Assembly (NCBI GenBank): GCA_023415055.1
Contig: JAEZLZ010000052.1
Span: 1-64,000, forward strand
Direction: 5' to 3'
DNA length: 64,000 nucleotides
Source: Bacillota bacterium
GTDB taxonomy: Bacteria; Bacillota; Clostridia; Lachnospirales; Lachnospiraceae
Shown: piece by piece, positions 29,448 to 39,218 of the stretch
Layout of the letters: every line of letters begins with the position of its first letter
Position numbering within the stretch: position 1 is the first letter of the stretch
Position numbers and translations under genes: made by a program
Notes under the pieces: model-generated
Seen by the model: the letters and a program-made list of their open reading frames with translations, nothing else
Database searches by the model: none
Told to the model about the DNA's origin: nothing

Positions 29448-29587
29448 TCAACTAAAAAAGATTATAAAAATTTCAGAATTTTTACTTTTATAGGGATAAT
29501 GCAAAATGAACTGAAAGCATGGAAATTAAGTAATTCTTCAATGTTTATTATAAAAAATTAAACGTCTGAAAATTCCATAAAACAACA

Positions 29588-29609
29588 GTTCAACTCCCCT
29601 CAGCTCCAT
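29588..29609 (+). repeat. attR of element 1 / shared att with element 2
   Basis: This is an exact 22-base copy of the ssrA 3' end at 22422-22443. It separates element 1 from a second integrase gene (29723-30988, minus strand), so it may serve as the left attachment site of the next element as well. Confidence 0.9.
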
Positions 29610-29615
29610 ACACTC

Positions 29616-29666
29616 GGGAATGCCGTAGAATTAAGGCTTTGAGCCTCTACGATATTCCTTTTTTGT
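29616..29666 (+). terminator. Extended hairpin terminator after attR
   Basis: GGAAT..CGTAGA pairs with TCTACG..ATTCC across a 2x2 internal loop, with an inner GGCT-TTG-AGCC hairpin, and is followed by six T residues. It may be the former ssrA terminator or the terminator facing the minus-strand integrase. Confidence 0.7.
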
Positions 29667-29705
29667 TGTCAAAATAGTCATTTTTTTGTTGTCAAAATGT
29701 TGTCA
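29665..29705 (+). promoter_or_regulatory. Candidate arm sites of the second integrase (GTTGTCA x3)
   Basis: GTTGTCAAAAT occurs at 29665-29675 and 29688-29698, and GTTGTCA at 29699-29705. They lie between the att copy and the 3' end of the second integrase gene, where arm sites are expected. Confidence 0.5.
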
Positions 29706-29722
29706 GGTTTTTGCTATCATAT

Positions 29723-30988
29723 TTACATCTTTTCCATAGCTAAACGAACCTTTTCACTGACATCATCTGTTGGTTTATAATACGCACTTATGGTGGTTCT
29801 TGAATTGGTGTGTCCGATTAATTTAGTGACCTTAGACAACGGCACGTCTTGATCGATTAAATTACTTGTCCATGTTTTTCGGATTTTATGAGATGACTTA
29901 TAATCGATGCCAGCAGCTCTACAGACGACTTCAAGTGTTCGCGCAAAGTTACGTTTGGTTTCTTGGGTCCCTTTATTAGTGCATACTACGTACTTACTAC
30001 TGATACCCATTTGTTGATTGCGTCTTTGCAGTTCTCTTAAGACATCAATTGCAGCATCGCATATTTCTATTCTGCGTCTACCAGCCTTCGTCTTTGGTGT
30101 AGTATCTTTTTTAATCATTTTGCCGGTGTAATTAAGATTCTCATCCCGTTCTTTAATCACGACATTACCCTTATTAATCTTGATAATCCTGTTATCGAAG
30201 TCAATGTCATCCCATGTAAGAGCTATAAGTTCACCGATTCGAAGACCTAGTTTAAAATTGAGAAGAATTGCAGGTGCTGTACGATATCTCCTTGATTTAG
30301 ACCAAGCGTTACTGATGGCATATTTTAACTTCTCTTTTTCACTATCCGTAAAACTGTCAAGTGACTCGTCATTATCATCACAATCGGGATCCTCTGTTTT
30401 CATTACACAAGGACGAAATTCAACTTTGTCCATAGGATTTTTCGTGATATATTCGAGCGACACTGCTTTTTCCAAAGATTGATCAAGTAACTCAATAATC
30501 TTTTTTAATGACGATAGGCTCAGACCGGAATCAATCTTGGCATTAATATACATTTGCATGTCATTCAAAGTAATATTGTACAAGGCCATATCACCGATTT
30601 TATTGTTTTTAACATGGTGAATATATGTACTTTCAATCCTGTCATAAGTTGAACTTTTAACATTGCGGTATTTATAAGTCTTGAGCCAATAGTCTATGAA
30701 GTCACTCAAAGTGTAAATGTTTTTGCCAGCTTCATCTACAATTTTATCTTTTCGTTTAAACTCTTTGATCTTGTTTCGCACTTCGACTTCAGTCATTCCA
30801 TAAATATATTTTCTTTTATGATTTCTATCATAGACTGTAGCCATATATCTTCCGTCAGATCTTATTGTGATCTGTTTCTTCATTTCGCTCCCTTCTTGTT
30901 GTGACATCGCGCTTGCTGTTATTATACCACTTGATTCCAACGCATCATATAATAATTTTAATTGTTCAAGATTTATTTTTTCTGACAT
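29723..30988 (-). CDS. Tyrosine site-specific integrase of the second element
   Basis: The 421-residue integrase has an N-terminal arm-binding domain (about residues 40-80), a core-binding domain (about 95-190) and the catalytic set Arg in LGLRIGELIALTW, His-x-x-Arg in SHKIRKTW, His in IGHTNSRTT and Tyr in ISAYYKP. It is only distantly similar to the first integrase. Its 3' end points at the ssrA-derived att copy 114 bases away, so it probably drives integration at the same site from the right. The first M used here may be replaced by an internal ATG (MKKQITIRSDGRY, about residue 36), which is the more usual family start. Confidence 0.93.
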   Translation of the reverse strand: MSEKINLEQLKLLYDALESSGIITASAMSQQEGSEMKKQITIRSDGRYMATVYDRNHKRKYIYGMTEVEVRNKIKEFKRKDKIVDEAGKNIYTLSDFIDYWLKTYKYRNVKSSTYDRIESTYIHHVKNNKIGDMALYNITLNDMQMYINAKIDSGLSLSSLKKIIELLDQSLEKAVSLEYITKNPMDKVEFRPCVMKTEDPDCDDNDESLDSFTDSEKEKLKYAISNAWSKSRRYRTAPAILLNFKLGLRIGELIALTWDDIDFDNRIIKINKGNVVIKERDENLNYTGKMIKKDTTPKTKAGRRRIEICDAAIDVLRELQRRNQQMGISSKYVVCTNKGTQETKRNFARTLEVVCRAAGIDYKSSHKIRKTWTSNLIDQDVPLSKVTKLIGHTNSRTTISAYYKPTDDVSEKVRLAMEKM

Positions 30989-31876
30989 ATGAACCTCACT
31001 TATTTTTAGTAAGCACTAATAAATGCTCCTAAAAGTGGTATGTCTGATACCGAACAAAAACCTGATGCTTTGGAATAGCCTAAAATCAAGGGGTCTGGAA
31101 AAAAGTTGTGCTGAAGCAATTAAATTCCATTAAACAAGAGTGTATTAGATTGAAGTACAAATAATCGACACGAAAATCGTTCACTGAGATCATTATATAA
31201 GTCAATTTGATATCATTAGAGTTTTGATTCAAATCGGAAGACCAGCTTTCTTCTCGTTGATTCAATACTAAAATAGTGATCTTAAAGATCGTTTAGTGAA
31301 ATTAACTGAGATATGAAAGAGTATCAGTATCTTATGCTGTTCTAGCGTATATATAAAACAGCATAAGGTAACTTTTTCATATAATAGGGTTTGGTTTTTA
31401 AAGTAAGATGTCTCAAAGGGGACCTGTATGGGGGACCTTAAGAATTATTGATTATAATGAGATTGGAAGGAATTAGGGAGGAATTACTTGTTAAATGAGA
31501 TTAGTCTGATATAATAATATTGAAATAAATTACAAAATATTCAAATATTTAGAGATATATGACACAGAATGTCTGTTCAATAAGTTATAATCATTCAATA
31601 GTTGTAGGAAATGAATTTTCGAATTTTCTGAATGATAATTAAGTTGTTAGTAAATTAGATAAGGACATAAATGTAAATAGTAACTGTAGGAGATCTTCAA
31701 ATCCGGTTTACAGGACAGCGCAAACTGTATTATTTATATCAAAGAATGACATTCTAGCCAAAAGAATGGAAAATATCAGATTTACTTGAAATTCGTAAAA
31801 TGTAAAAAATAACCATGTTATTCATTCAAAGTAGTTTTATAAGTTTACTAAGCACATGACTGAAAGGAGGAGGCAC
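30989..31876. other. Gene-free region upstream of the cas operon
   Basis: This 888-base AT-rich gap shows no convincing ORF. It holds an 11-bp stem hairpin (31331-31341 with 31357-31367) followed shortly by a T run, which could be a terminator. It must also contain the promoters of the leftward integrase and the rightward cas operon, but no strong -35/-10 pair was identified. Confidence 0.5.
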
Positions 31877-34075
31877 TTGGAGTATTACGCACGTTCAGCT
31901 AACAAAAACGGAGAAAAAGAAACTGTAATTCATCATGTATGTCAAGTAGCACATTATGCAGAAGAGAATGCTGGCCATTTTGATAAAAGAATGGAGGGTA
32001 GATTGGCAGGACTGTTCCATGATTTTGGAAAGATGGGGCATCTATTTCAGGAAGTATTGGAAAATAATGAAACAAAGGTTAATCATGAAATGGCTGGGGC
32101 AGAGATTGTTAGACGAATTTTTGGTGAGGAAAAATCATTTAAAATTCAAATGGTTATCTGCGCCCATCACAAGGGTCTTGATGTTTCGCTACCAAGTAGT
32201 CTTCAATATTACTTTGATGAGGATTACAAGGATAAATATGGGAGAAAAATGTCCATTAAAGATACCGAAGAATTCGTAAAAGACTATCAATATTTTATGA
32301 AAGAGATTCAATCAAAAGTACAAGCTTATAAATCAGACAAGTATGTATGTTGTAAGAATTTTAGAATAGAAGAAATGCTTGCAACCAGAATGTTGTTTTC
32401 AGCATTAGTAGATGCAGATTATACCGCATCAGCGGAGCATTACGATCCTGATATAAATGAACAGTCTACCGGAGAAACCCTTAATCCAAAACTATTGCTA
32501 GATCGTCTTTATGCAATAAGAGATGAAATCAAGTCCAATAGTAAGGCGAATATCGAAGTTGACCGACTACGAGATCAGGTTTTCTTAGATTGTATAGAAG
32601 CAGCAAGAAAACAATCAGGGTTGTTCACTTTAACTGCACCTACCGGAATGGGAAAAACACTTGCACTACTGGCATTTGCATTAAAGCACGCTCAAGTTCA
32701 TAACAAAAGGCGCATTATCATAATACTACCTTTTTTAAGTATTATTGAGCAGAACGCAAAGCAATATCGAAACATATGTAACACATTGTTAGAAGACCAT
32801 AGCCAGACAGAATATGATGAAAACTCACGACTTTATGCCGATAGATGGCGTGCTGATATAATCGTTACTACTTCTGTTAAATTTTTTGAAAGTTTATTTA
32901 ATGATAGACCTTCAGTATGTAGAAGAATACATAGTATCTCTGATAGTGTTATAGTCTTTGATGAAGCTCAAAGCTTACCTTATACTTTAATTGGTGCTAC
33001 GATTGAGAGTATGAATGCCTTATGTATACAATATAAATGCTCTGTTGTTTTTTCTACAGCGACACAACCAGCATATGAATATCGGAACGATTTGGTTTGG
33101 AATCCTATAGAGATTATTCAAAACAGCCAGGCATTATTTCAAGCGACAAAGCGTGTAAATATAAGTTGGTACATACAAGAAAAACGTTCACTTAATGATT
33201 TGGCATTGCAAATGATGGATAGTCATTCTTGCTGTACGATAGTAAATATGAAAGGCCATGCATCAGAATTATTTCATTCGCTGTCTCGGGCATGTCAGAA
33301 GGAGAGTGAAAGCTTGTTTCATATTTCAACAGATATGTGTATTGCTCATCGTGAGGACACTATGAAAGAGATTAATCGACGTCTGTCTGCTCAGCAATCA
33401 TGTCGCTTAGTATCAACGCAATGTATCGAAGCAGGTGTTGATTTGGATTTTGATAGGGTGTATCGGGCATTAGCTCCTCTTGATGCAATAGTACAAAGTG
33501 CAGGGAGATGCAATCGAAATGGTAGGCTTACTTTAGGGGAAGTTGAAGTATTTGTTCCAGAAGATGAGCGATATCCAGACATTGCCTATGAGAACGCAGC
33601 AAATATTGTTAAGCTGCTACTTAGGGAAAAGGAAATTGATATTAACAATCCCGAACATATGAGAGAATATTATAAATATCTTTATCAGCAATTCAATCAG
33701 GATAAGGAAGAGCTTACCAATGCTATCAATCATTTGGATTATGAGAAAGTATCATCAGAATATAAACTCATTCCAAATAAAGGTAATACAGTAATAGTAC
33801 CATATATAGGTAGAATCGTATTATTTAAAGAAATTTGTGAACAGATAAGAGCTGAGGGACTATCACCATCGGTAATGAAGAAGGCACAGCCTATTACAGT
33901 AACAGTCTTTGGGAATAAGATAGCCGACATTGCTGAACAGCTTAATTTTAAATCAACAAGGAGAGGAATGAAAGGAGGGAAATCAAACTGGTATATCTTG
34001 CTTGATGATTCTTTATACGATGAGAAAACAGGGTTAAAGATCACTAAGTCTACAAGTTTGGATACTATTATTTAA
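31877..34075 (+). CDS. cas3: CRISPR-associated helicase/nuclease Cas3 (type I-C)
   Basis: The protein has about 732 residues from TTG 31877. AAAGGAGGAGG at 31864-31873 decides this start over the ATG at 31856, and EYYARSANKNG is the usual I-C opening. An N-terminal HD nuclease shows GLFHDFGK (His48-Asp49). The SF2 helicase follows with Walker A APTGMGKT, DEAQ box VFDEAQSLPY, motif III STATQPA, and motifs V/VI in ECIEAGVD-like CIEAGVDLDFD and QSAGRCNRNG. Cas3 is recruited by Cascade to unwind and degrade targeted DNA. It heads a tightly packed seven-gene cas operon. Confidence 0.97.
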   Translation: MEYYARSANKNGEKETVIHHVCQVAHYAEENAGHFDKRMEGRLAGLFHDFGKMGHLFQEVLENNETKVNHEMAGAEIVRRIFGEEKSFKIQMVICAHHKGLDVSLPSSLQYYFDEDYKDKYGRKMSIKDTEEFVKDYQYFMKEIQSKVQAYKSDKYVCCKNFRIEEMLATRMLFSALVDADYTASAEHYDPDINEQSTGETLNPKLLLDRLYAIRDEIKSNSKANIEVDRLRDQVFLDCIEAARKQSGLFTLTAPTGMGKTLALLAFALKHAQVHNKRRIIIILPFLSIIEQNAKQYRNICNTLLEDHSQTEYDENSRLYADRWRADIIVTTSVKFFESLFNDRPSVCRRIHSISDSVIVFDEAQSLPYTLIGATIESMNALCIQYKCSVVFSTATQPAYEYRNDLVWNPIEIIQNSQALFQATKRVNISWYIQEKRSLNDLALQMMDSHSCCTIVNMKGHASELFHSLSRACQKESESLFHISTDMCIAHREDTMKEINRRLSAQQSCRLVSTQCIEAGVDLDFDRVYRALAPLDAIVQSAGRCNRNGRLTLGEVEVFVPEDERYPDIAYENAANIVKLLLREKEIDINNPEHMREYYKYLYQQFNQDKEELTNAINHLDYEKVSSEYKLIPNKGNTVIVPYIGRIVLFKEICEQIRAEGLSPSVMKKAQPITVTVFGNKIADIAEQLNFKSTRRGMKGGKSNWYILLDDSLYDEKTGLKITKSTSLDTII

Positions 34076-34091
34076 GAAGGGAGGAATATTA

Positions 34092-34745
34092 TTGAATCAA
34101 CTTGTTATTGAGGTATGGGGTGATTTTGCATGCTTCACTCGCGCTGAAGCCAAAGTGGAGCGCCTCAGCTATCCATTACCGACACCATCAGCGATGCGAG
34201 GAATATTAAGTGCGATTTATTCAAAACCAGCTGAGTTTTATTGGCAAATCAATCGTATTGAAGTTTTGAATCCTATTAAATACATCAGCATTAAGAGAAA
34301 TGAGGTGAAAAAGAAAGTTGATGGCAAAAAATCCATTTTGATTGAAGACGAACGTACACAAAGACAAAGTGTGGTTTTACAAGATGTACGATATCGGGTA
34401 TATGCAAGTATTGTTCGCAATAAAAACTGCCGGCATAGCATTGATGAACTTTATAAGCAAGCGTTTCGACGAATTCAAAATGGAAAATGCTTTTACCAGC
34501 CGTCGCTAGGATGTCGTGAGTTCGTTGCATATTTTGAAGAGAGCGATAGTGTCAAGAAGCCGATTGATTACACACAGGATCTGGGATACATGCTGTATGA
34601 TGTATTTGACCTACATCGGATTGAACCATTATCTAAAGAGAAACCATATATCAGCTTATTTCGGGCAAGGGTAGAAAATGGTGTTCTGGAAATTCCGGAT
34701 TTTGATAGTACTGAGGTTTTAAAACCGGGAGGTGGAAATGCTTAA
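34092..34745 (+). CDS. cas5: Cas5 of type I-C (pre-crRNA processing ribonuclease)
   Basis: The 217-residue protein has the RAMP N-terminus LVIEVWGDFACFTRAEAK and PTPSAMRGILSAI of Cas5c (also called Cas5d). In I-C systems, which lack Cas6, this protein cuts the pre-crRNA at the base of the repeat hairpin and then caps the crRNA 5' handle in Cascade. The start is TTG at 34092 after AAGGGAGG. It overlaps cas8c by eight bases. The repeat has the GC hairpin expected for Cas5c. Confidence 0.95.
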   Translation: MNQLVIEVWGDFACFTRAEAKVERLSYPLPTPSAMRGILSAIYSKPAEFYWQINRIEVLNPIKYISIKRNEVKKKVDGKKSILIEDERTQRQSVVLQDVRYRVYASIVRNKNCRHSIDELYKQAFRRIQNGKCFYQPSLGCREFVAYFEESDSVKKPIDYTQDLGYMLYDVFDLHRIEPLSKEKPYISLFRARVENGVLEIPDFDSTEVLKPGGGNA

Positions 34746-36561
34746 GGAGATATATGATTATGGTGTTCGGGCAAATATAGCAAGTCCGGTGGGATTTAAA
34801 TATAAAAATGTAAAAGCATATATAAGCCTTTCATCAAAAGGCGAATTTATAGCAATCGAAGCTGCACCGAACGAAAAGCAGCTTTGTCCTGACATAGGAT
34901 CTATGGCGAATGGACGCGAAAAGTCTAATATCATTGTTGAGAAAGCAGAAATTGTTTTTGGGCTTACAGAAAAAGGCAGAGCGAAGACACCATTCTATCT
35001 GAATGCACTTGAGCAAGGAAGCGCATACGATCCACTGTTTCAAATATGCTTGAATGCGTTACAAAATGAAGAGATGCGGCTAACAATGATTACACAATTT
35101 TATGAAAAAAAGTATAAGAATGGCGATCCAATCGGATTTAAAATCGATAATTTTCAATTAGAGAAAAGCGCAGATTATCAAGTTTGGTGGAAAACTTTCA
35201 GACGTGAACTGCAAAACAATGATCATGGATGTTCCACTCGATTATGCTTTATTACTGGGGAACAATGTGAACCTTTGACTACAGTTTCAAAATTTACTGG
35301 GCTATTAGCTGTTGGAGGTCATACAGCAGGAGATTCCTTAATCTGTTTTGATAAACCTGCATTTACATCCTACAATTTAGATCAAGCAGAAAATTGTGCA
35401 GTATCGGAAGAGGCTATGACTACAGTTAATTTCACATTGGAAAGATTGCTAAAAGAATCTCCTATTTTAGCGGGTACAATATTTGCCCATTGGTATAAAG
35501 AACCTCTTCCTTCAGATAGAAATTATGATCCTTTATCTTGTGTAATAAAGCCAATCATTAGTGAGGATGAAGAGGTAGAAGATGATGTGGAAAATAGTAA
35601 TGAAAATCTACATCAATCGGAAATTATCGCACTTCGAAATGCAGAACAATTAATAGAAAGTATAAAAAAGGGAGAATATCCGCATTTACTCAATAACCGA
35701 TACTATATCCTTTCGCTATCGGGTGCAAACGGTAGGGTTATGATCAGGAGTTATATGGAGGGTAGTTATGAAACGCTTTTTTATAATATCAAAGCCTGGT
35801 TTGATGATCTTACTTTAATAAATTCGAAAAATCCTCCCAAATTTAACGGCATTCTATCAAGACTACTTAAATATCAAAAAAACAATGTTGATATTGGGAA
35901 ACGCATGGCAAAAGAATTACCAGTAGTTAAGGTTCAATTATTGACATCTGCTGTGGACAATACCCCTTTACCGGATTCGGTGGCGGCAAAAGCGTTGGCA
36001 TATATACGTTCTGATTTGTTAAATTCAGATGATGATTTAAAATCAAATAAGATAACACTTGATGCACTTGCTTGCCGTATATTAAAAGCATGGCTGACTC
36101 GAAGAGAGGTATTTTATAAAGGGATAAAAAAGGAGGATGTATCAGTGAAAGAGGCATTAAATGAACAAAATTGTAGCAGCGCATACTTAGCAGGGCGAAT
36201 GATGGCTGCATATGCAAAAATTCAATTAGAAGCACTTGGAGATGTTGGGGCAGGGGTTGTACAGCATTACTACACTTCAGCTAGTACTTCACCGGCATTG
36301 GTTATTGGCAGACTCTCTGGCTTATCCCAGCACCATCTGGGGAAGTTAGACAAAGGAGCTAGTATTTACTATTCAAAAATACTGGCGGATATTGCTTCAA
36401 AGGTTGAGGATGGATTTCCTAAAACATTAACTCTGGAGCAACAATCGCTTTTTGCATTAGGATATTATCAGCAGATGGCGGAGTTTTATAAAAAAAGGCA
36501 AGTATCTGAAACTAATAATAATGATAATTCCACAGAGGAGGAGAATTATGTCATTAAATAG
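34738..36561 (+). CDS. cas8c: Cas8c (Csd1), large subunit of type I-C Cascade
   Basis: The 607-residue protein opens MLKEIYDYGVRANI and contains FCFITGE-type LCFITGEQC, GGHTAGDSLICFDKPAFTSY (in part) and a C-terminal helical region with YYTSASTSPALVIGRL, all typical of Csd1. Cas8c recognises the PAM and its C-terminal part supplies the small-subunit function, sometimes from an internal start. ATG 34738 is favoured by GGGAGG at 34727-34732; GTG 34732 lies inside that ribosome site. It overlaps cas5 and cas7. Confidence 0.96.
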   Translation: MLKEIYDYGVRANIASPVGFKYKNVKAYISLSSKGEFIAIEAAPNEKQLCPDIGSMANGREKSNIIVEKAEIVFGLTEKGRAKTPFYLNALEQGSAYDPLFQICLNALQNEEMRLTMITQFYEKKYKNGDPIGFKIDNFQLEKSADYQVWWKTFRRELQNNDHGCSTRLCFITGEQCEPLTTVSKFTGLLAVGGHTAGDSLICFDKPAFTSYNLDQAENCAVSEEAMTTVNFTLERLLKESPILAGTIFAHWYKEPLPSDRNYDPLSCVIKPIISEDEEVEDDVENSNENLHQSEIIALRNAEQLIESIKKGEYPHLLNNRYYILSLSGANGRVMIRSYMEGSYETLFYNIKAWFDDLTLINSKNPPKFNGILSRLLKYQKNNVDIGKRMAKELPVVKVQLLTSAVDNTPLPDSVAAKALAYIRSDLLNSDDDLKSNKITLDALACRILKAWLTRREVFYKGIKKEDVSVKEALNEQNCSSAYLAGRMMAAYAKIQLEALGDVGAGVVQHYYTSASTSPALVIGRLSGLSQHHLGKLDKGASIYYSKILADIASKVEDGFPKTLTLEQQSLFALGYYQQMAEFYKKRQVSETNNNDNSTEEENYVIK

Positions 36562-37543
36562 TAGGTATGAATTTATGTTTTACATTGAGTGTGTGAATGG
36601 AAATCCGAACGGGGATCCCGATATGGGGAATTCTCCGCGTATAGATCCACAGGATATGCATGGGTTTATCACTGATGTAGCTATTAAACGTAGAATTAGG
36701 AACTACATACAGGTAGCTTACGCGAAGGAAGCTGGCATGAGAATTATTATGAAAAATGCCACGAATATTAATAAAGCAATAGCAGAAGCCTATGAAAGAA
36801 CAGAAGGAGTTGTATCCAAAGAAGTAAGCAAGGTAAATGCAGCAAGAAATTATGCATGTGAGAACTTTTATGATGTACGTACCTTTGGTGCTGTTCTTTC
36901 TACTGGGTTAAATGCAGGCCAGGTTCGAGGACCTGTTCAGATCACTTTTGCAAAATCTGTAGATGCTATACTACCGATGGATATATCAATAACAAGAATG
37001 CTTGTTGCTGATAATGCCAAAGGTGCTTCATCTGTAGCTGATTATGAAAAATGGGAGAGTGAGCAGCCAGAGGACAAGCTTCGTACAATGGGTAGGAAAC
37101 AATTCATTTCTTACGGATTATATGAAGCTAGAGGTTTTATTAGTGCAAACCTGGCTGACGAAACAGGTTTTGATGAAAAAGACTTGAAAATTCTATTTGA
37201 ATCCATTCTCAACATGTACGAGCACGACCGCTCTGCAAGTAAAGGACAGATGACAGTAATTTCTCCCTTGATCATCTTTCGCCATGTGGGTACAGACAGT
37301 GACGAGATACAAAGGGTTCGACAGGCAAAATTAGGATGCGCTGCAGCGCATAAGCTTTTCGACCTAGTGCATGTCGAGAGAAAATCAGAGGTTGAGTATG
37401 CTCGATGCTATAAAGATTATATGGCAACGATTGATATGATTCATTTACCAAAAGGTGTTGAGGTTGGATTTATGAGCAGTCCGTATAATGAGATTTCTTG
37501 GGGCAGACTTGAGGATTCTTGGTTGAAAGTAAATGGAGACTGA
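36548..37543 (+). CDS. cas7: Cas7 (Csd2), backbone of type I-C Cascade
   Basis: The 331-residue protein has the hallmark N-terminal CVNGNPNGDPDMGN-PR and TDVAIKRRIRNY, then RTFGAVLSTG and VQITFAKSVD. Several copies of Cas7 polymerise on the crRNA spacer. The open frame continues upstream, but GGAGGAG just before ATG 36548 and the family start YEFMFYIE fix the start. It overlaps the cas8c end by 14 bases and the cas4 start by 11 bases. Confidence 0.97.
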   Translation: MSLNSRYEFMFYIECVNGNPNGDPDMGNSPRIDPQDMHGFITDVAIKRRIRNYIQVAYAKEAGMRIIMKNATNINKAIAEAYERTEGVVSKEVSKVNAARNYACENFYDVRTFGAVLSTGLNAGQVRGPVQITFAKSVDAILPMDISITRMLVADNAKGASSVADYEKWESEQPEDKLRTMGRKQFISYGLYEARGFISANLADETGFDEKDLKILFESILNMYEHDRSASKGQMTVISPLIIFRHVGTDSDEIQRVRQAKLGCAAAHKLFDLVHVERKSEVEYARCYKDYMATIDMIHLPKGVEVGFMSSPYNEISWGRLEDSWLKVNGD

Positions 37544-38192
37544 ATATATTTATATTTCATTACTATCACAGTATGGTTATTGTCCAAGGCGTGCAGGGCT
37601 TATATTGTTAGAGAACGTATGGCAGGATAATGAATTTACTGCAGAAGGGACGATATCACATGAACGAGTACATACTCAAGGAATCGTAAAGCGGGGTGAT
37701 ACAGTGTATGTTTATGAATTTAATGTATATTCGGAACAGCTCTCACTTAGTGGAAAATGCGATTGTATAGAAGCTTATAGCGACGATCAAGGATATGAAT
37801 TCCCGTTTTATCAAGGAAAATTCAGAATATGCCCAATCGAATATAAGCATGGAGTAGTCCGTGATGAGGAAGAGTATAATATTCAGCTCTGTGCGCAGGC
37901 AATGTGTATTGAAGAAATGTATGGTTGTAAAATATCCTCTGGTATAATTTTTTATACTAATGCACACCGACGAATAGATGTTATATTTGATGACAGGTTG
38001 CGTTATAAGGTAACATCAACTGCAAAGGCTTTGTCGGAAATGATTTCTACAATGCATATACCTCATACAAAACAAACACCAAAATGTAAAAAATGCTCTC
38101 TCAAGGATATTTGTCTACCAAGCTTAAAAGAAAGTGCGAGAGCCCATAATATGAAAGTCCATGATATAGCAGTTGGAGGTGAGGTGATCTGA
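37533..38192 (+). CDS. cas4: Cas4 PAM-selecting nuclease
   Basis: The 219-residue RecB-like nuclease has a first Cys in YGYCPRRAG and the C-terminal triplet in CKKCSLKDICLP, together ligating a 4Fe-4S cluster. Catalytic elements are LSGKCDCIE (Asp) and PIEYKHG (Glu-Lys). Cas4 works with Cas1-Cas2 to trim prespacers and set their PAM orientation. ATG 37533 lies inside the cas7 end, so translation is coupled. Confidence 0.96.
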   Translation: METEYIYISLLSQYGYCPRRAGLILLENVWQDNEFTAEGTISHERVHTQGIVKRGDTVYVYEFNVYSEQLSLSGKCDCIEAYSDDQGYEFPFYQGKFRICPIEYKHGVVRDEEEYNIQLCAQAMCIEEMYGCKISSGIIFYTNAHRRIDVIFDDRLRYKVTSTAKALSEMISTMHIPHTKQTPKCKKCSLKDICLPSLKESARAHNMKVHDIAVGGEVI

Positions 38193-39217
38193 AAAAATTG
38201 CAGAATATTCTTTATGTTATGACAACTGATAGTTATCTATATTATGAAAATGAAGCAATTGTCATTAAAATCGGTGGACAGGAGAAGGCAAGAATTCCAT
38301 CTCATACAATTGAGTCTATTATGTGCTTCGGGAATACTACGGTATCAACTCCATTCATCGGATTTTGTGGAGAACATAATATTGGTCTTACATTTCTGTC
38401 AGAGCATGGTAAATTTCTAGGACGGGTATATGGTGCAGTTAGTGGTAATGTGCTTTTAAGAAAGCATCAATATGAAGCACTAGCAAATAACCAGGTTTCA
38501 TGTCAATTAGTAAAATCAATTTTGTATGGAAAATTTGCTAATAGCAAAATGGTGTTAATGAAGAGTGCTCGAGAGCAGGATGATAGTGAAGCAAAAGGCA
38601 GGTTAACATTAGCTGTAGAAAAAATATCACAAACAGCCAGCGCACTTGAAAATATCGAGGATATTGATGCCATGCGTGGGCTTGAAGGAAATGCAGCAAG
38701 TGACTATTTTTCAGTATTTGATGATATGATAAAAGTGAAGGATAGTCATATGATATTTGTGCGACGCAGCCGAAGACCGCCTGAAAATGAAGTAAATGCT
38801 CTTTTATCTTTTCTTTATATGCTGCTAAAAAATGATGTACAATCGGCTCTAGAAGGTGTTGGACTTGATCCAGCTGCAGGTTTTTTGCATACACTTAGAC
38901 CTGGACGACCTTCATTAGCATTGGATTTGATGGAAGAGTTACGATCACCATTATGTGACAGGATGGCATTATCCCTTATTAATCTGAAGCAAATAAAAGC
39001 TACAGATTTCGAACAGGAGAGCGGCCGTTTTATCTTATCTGATAATGCTAGAAGAACTGTAATTGACCAATGGCAAAAACGAAAAAAAGAGGAGATTATT
39101 CATCCGTTTTTTGAGCAAAAAATTGCTATCGGATTAATTCCTTACGCTCAAGCTCAGTTACTTGCACGCGTCATTCGTGGAGATTTGGATGAATATCCTG
39201 CATTTTATTGGAGGTAA
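38189..39217 (+). CDS. cas1: Cas1 integrase
   Basis: The protein has 339-342 residues with the Cas1 metal ligands: Glu in RGLEGNAASDYF, His in FLHTLRPGRPSLALDLMEE and Asp within the same block. Cas1 with Cas2 inserts new spacers next to the leader. The start is unusual. An in-frame stop lies at 38180-38182, so only CTG 38189 or TTG 38198 can start. CTG gives the family opening KKLQNILYV and sits nine bases after GGAGG (38175-38179). TTG 38198 is the conservative alternative. The product is complete either way. Confidence 0.94.
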   Translation: MKKLQNILYVMTTDSYLYYENEAIVIKIGGQEKARIPSHTIESIMCFGNTTVSTPFIGFCGEHNIGLTFLSEHGKFLGRVYGAVSGNVLLRKHQYEALANNQVSCQLVKSILYGKFANSKMVLMKSAREQDDSEAKGRLTLAVEKISQTASALENIEDIDAMRGLEGNAASDYFSVFDDMIKVKDSHMIFVRRSRRPPENEVNALLSFLYMLLKNDVQSALEGVGLDPAAGFLHTLRPGRPSLALDLMEELRSPLCDRMALSLINLKQIKATDFEQESGRFILSDNARRTVIDQWQKRKKEEIIHPFFEQKIAIGLIPYAQAQLLARVIRGDLDEYPAFYWR

Positions 39218-39218
39218 T

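Larger units (their letters stand above)
22443..29609. mobile_element. Integrated element 1 in ssrA (about 7.2 kb)
   Basis: The interval is bounded by a 22-bp direct repeat of the ssrA 3' end. It is more AT-rich than the flanking core genes. It encodes an integrase next to attL, a Rep-like protein, a sigma/anti-sigma pair, a small recombinase and a Cys-motif protein. There are no phage structural genes and no relaxase. It may be a small integrative element, a plasmid-like satellite or a reduced ICE remnant. Confidence 0.88.
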
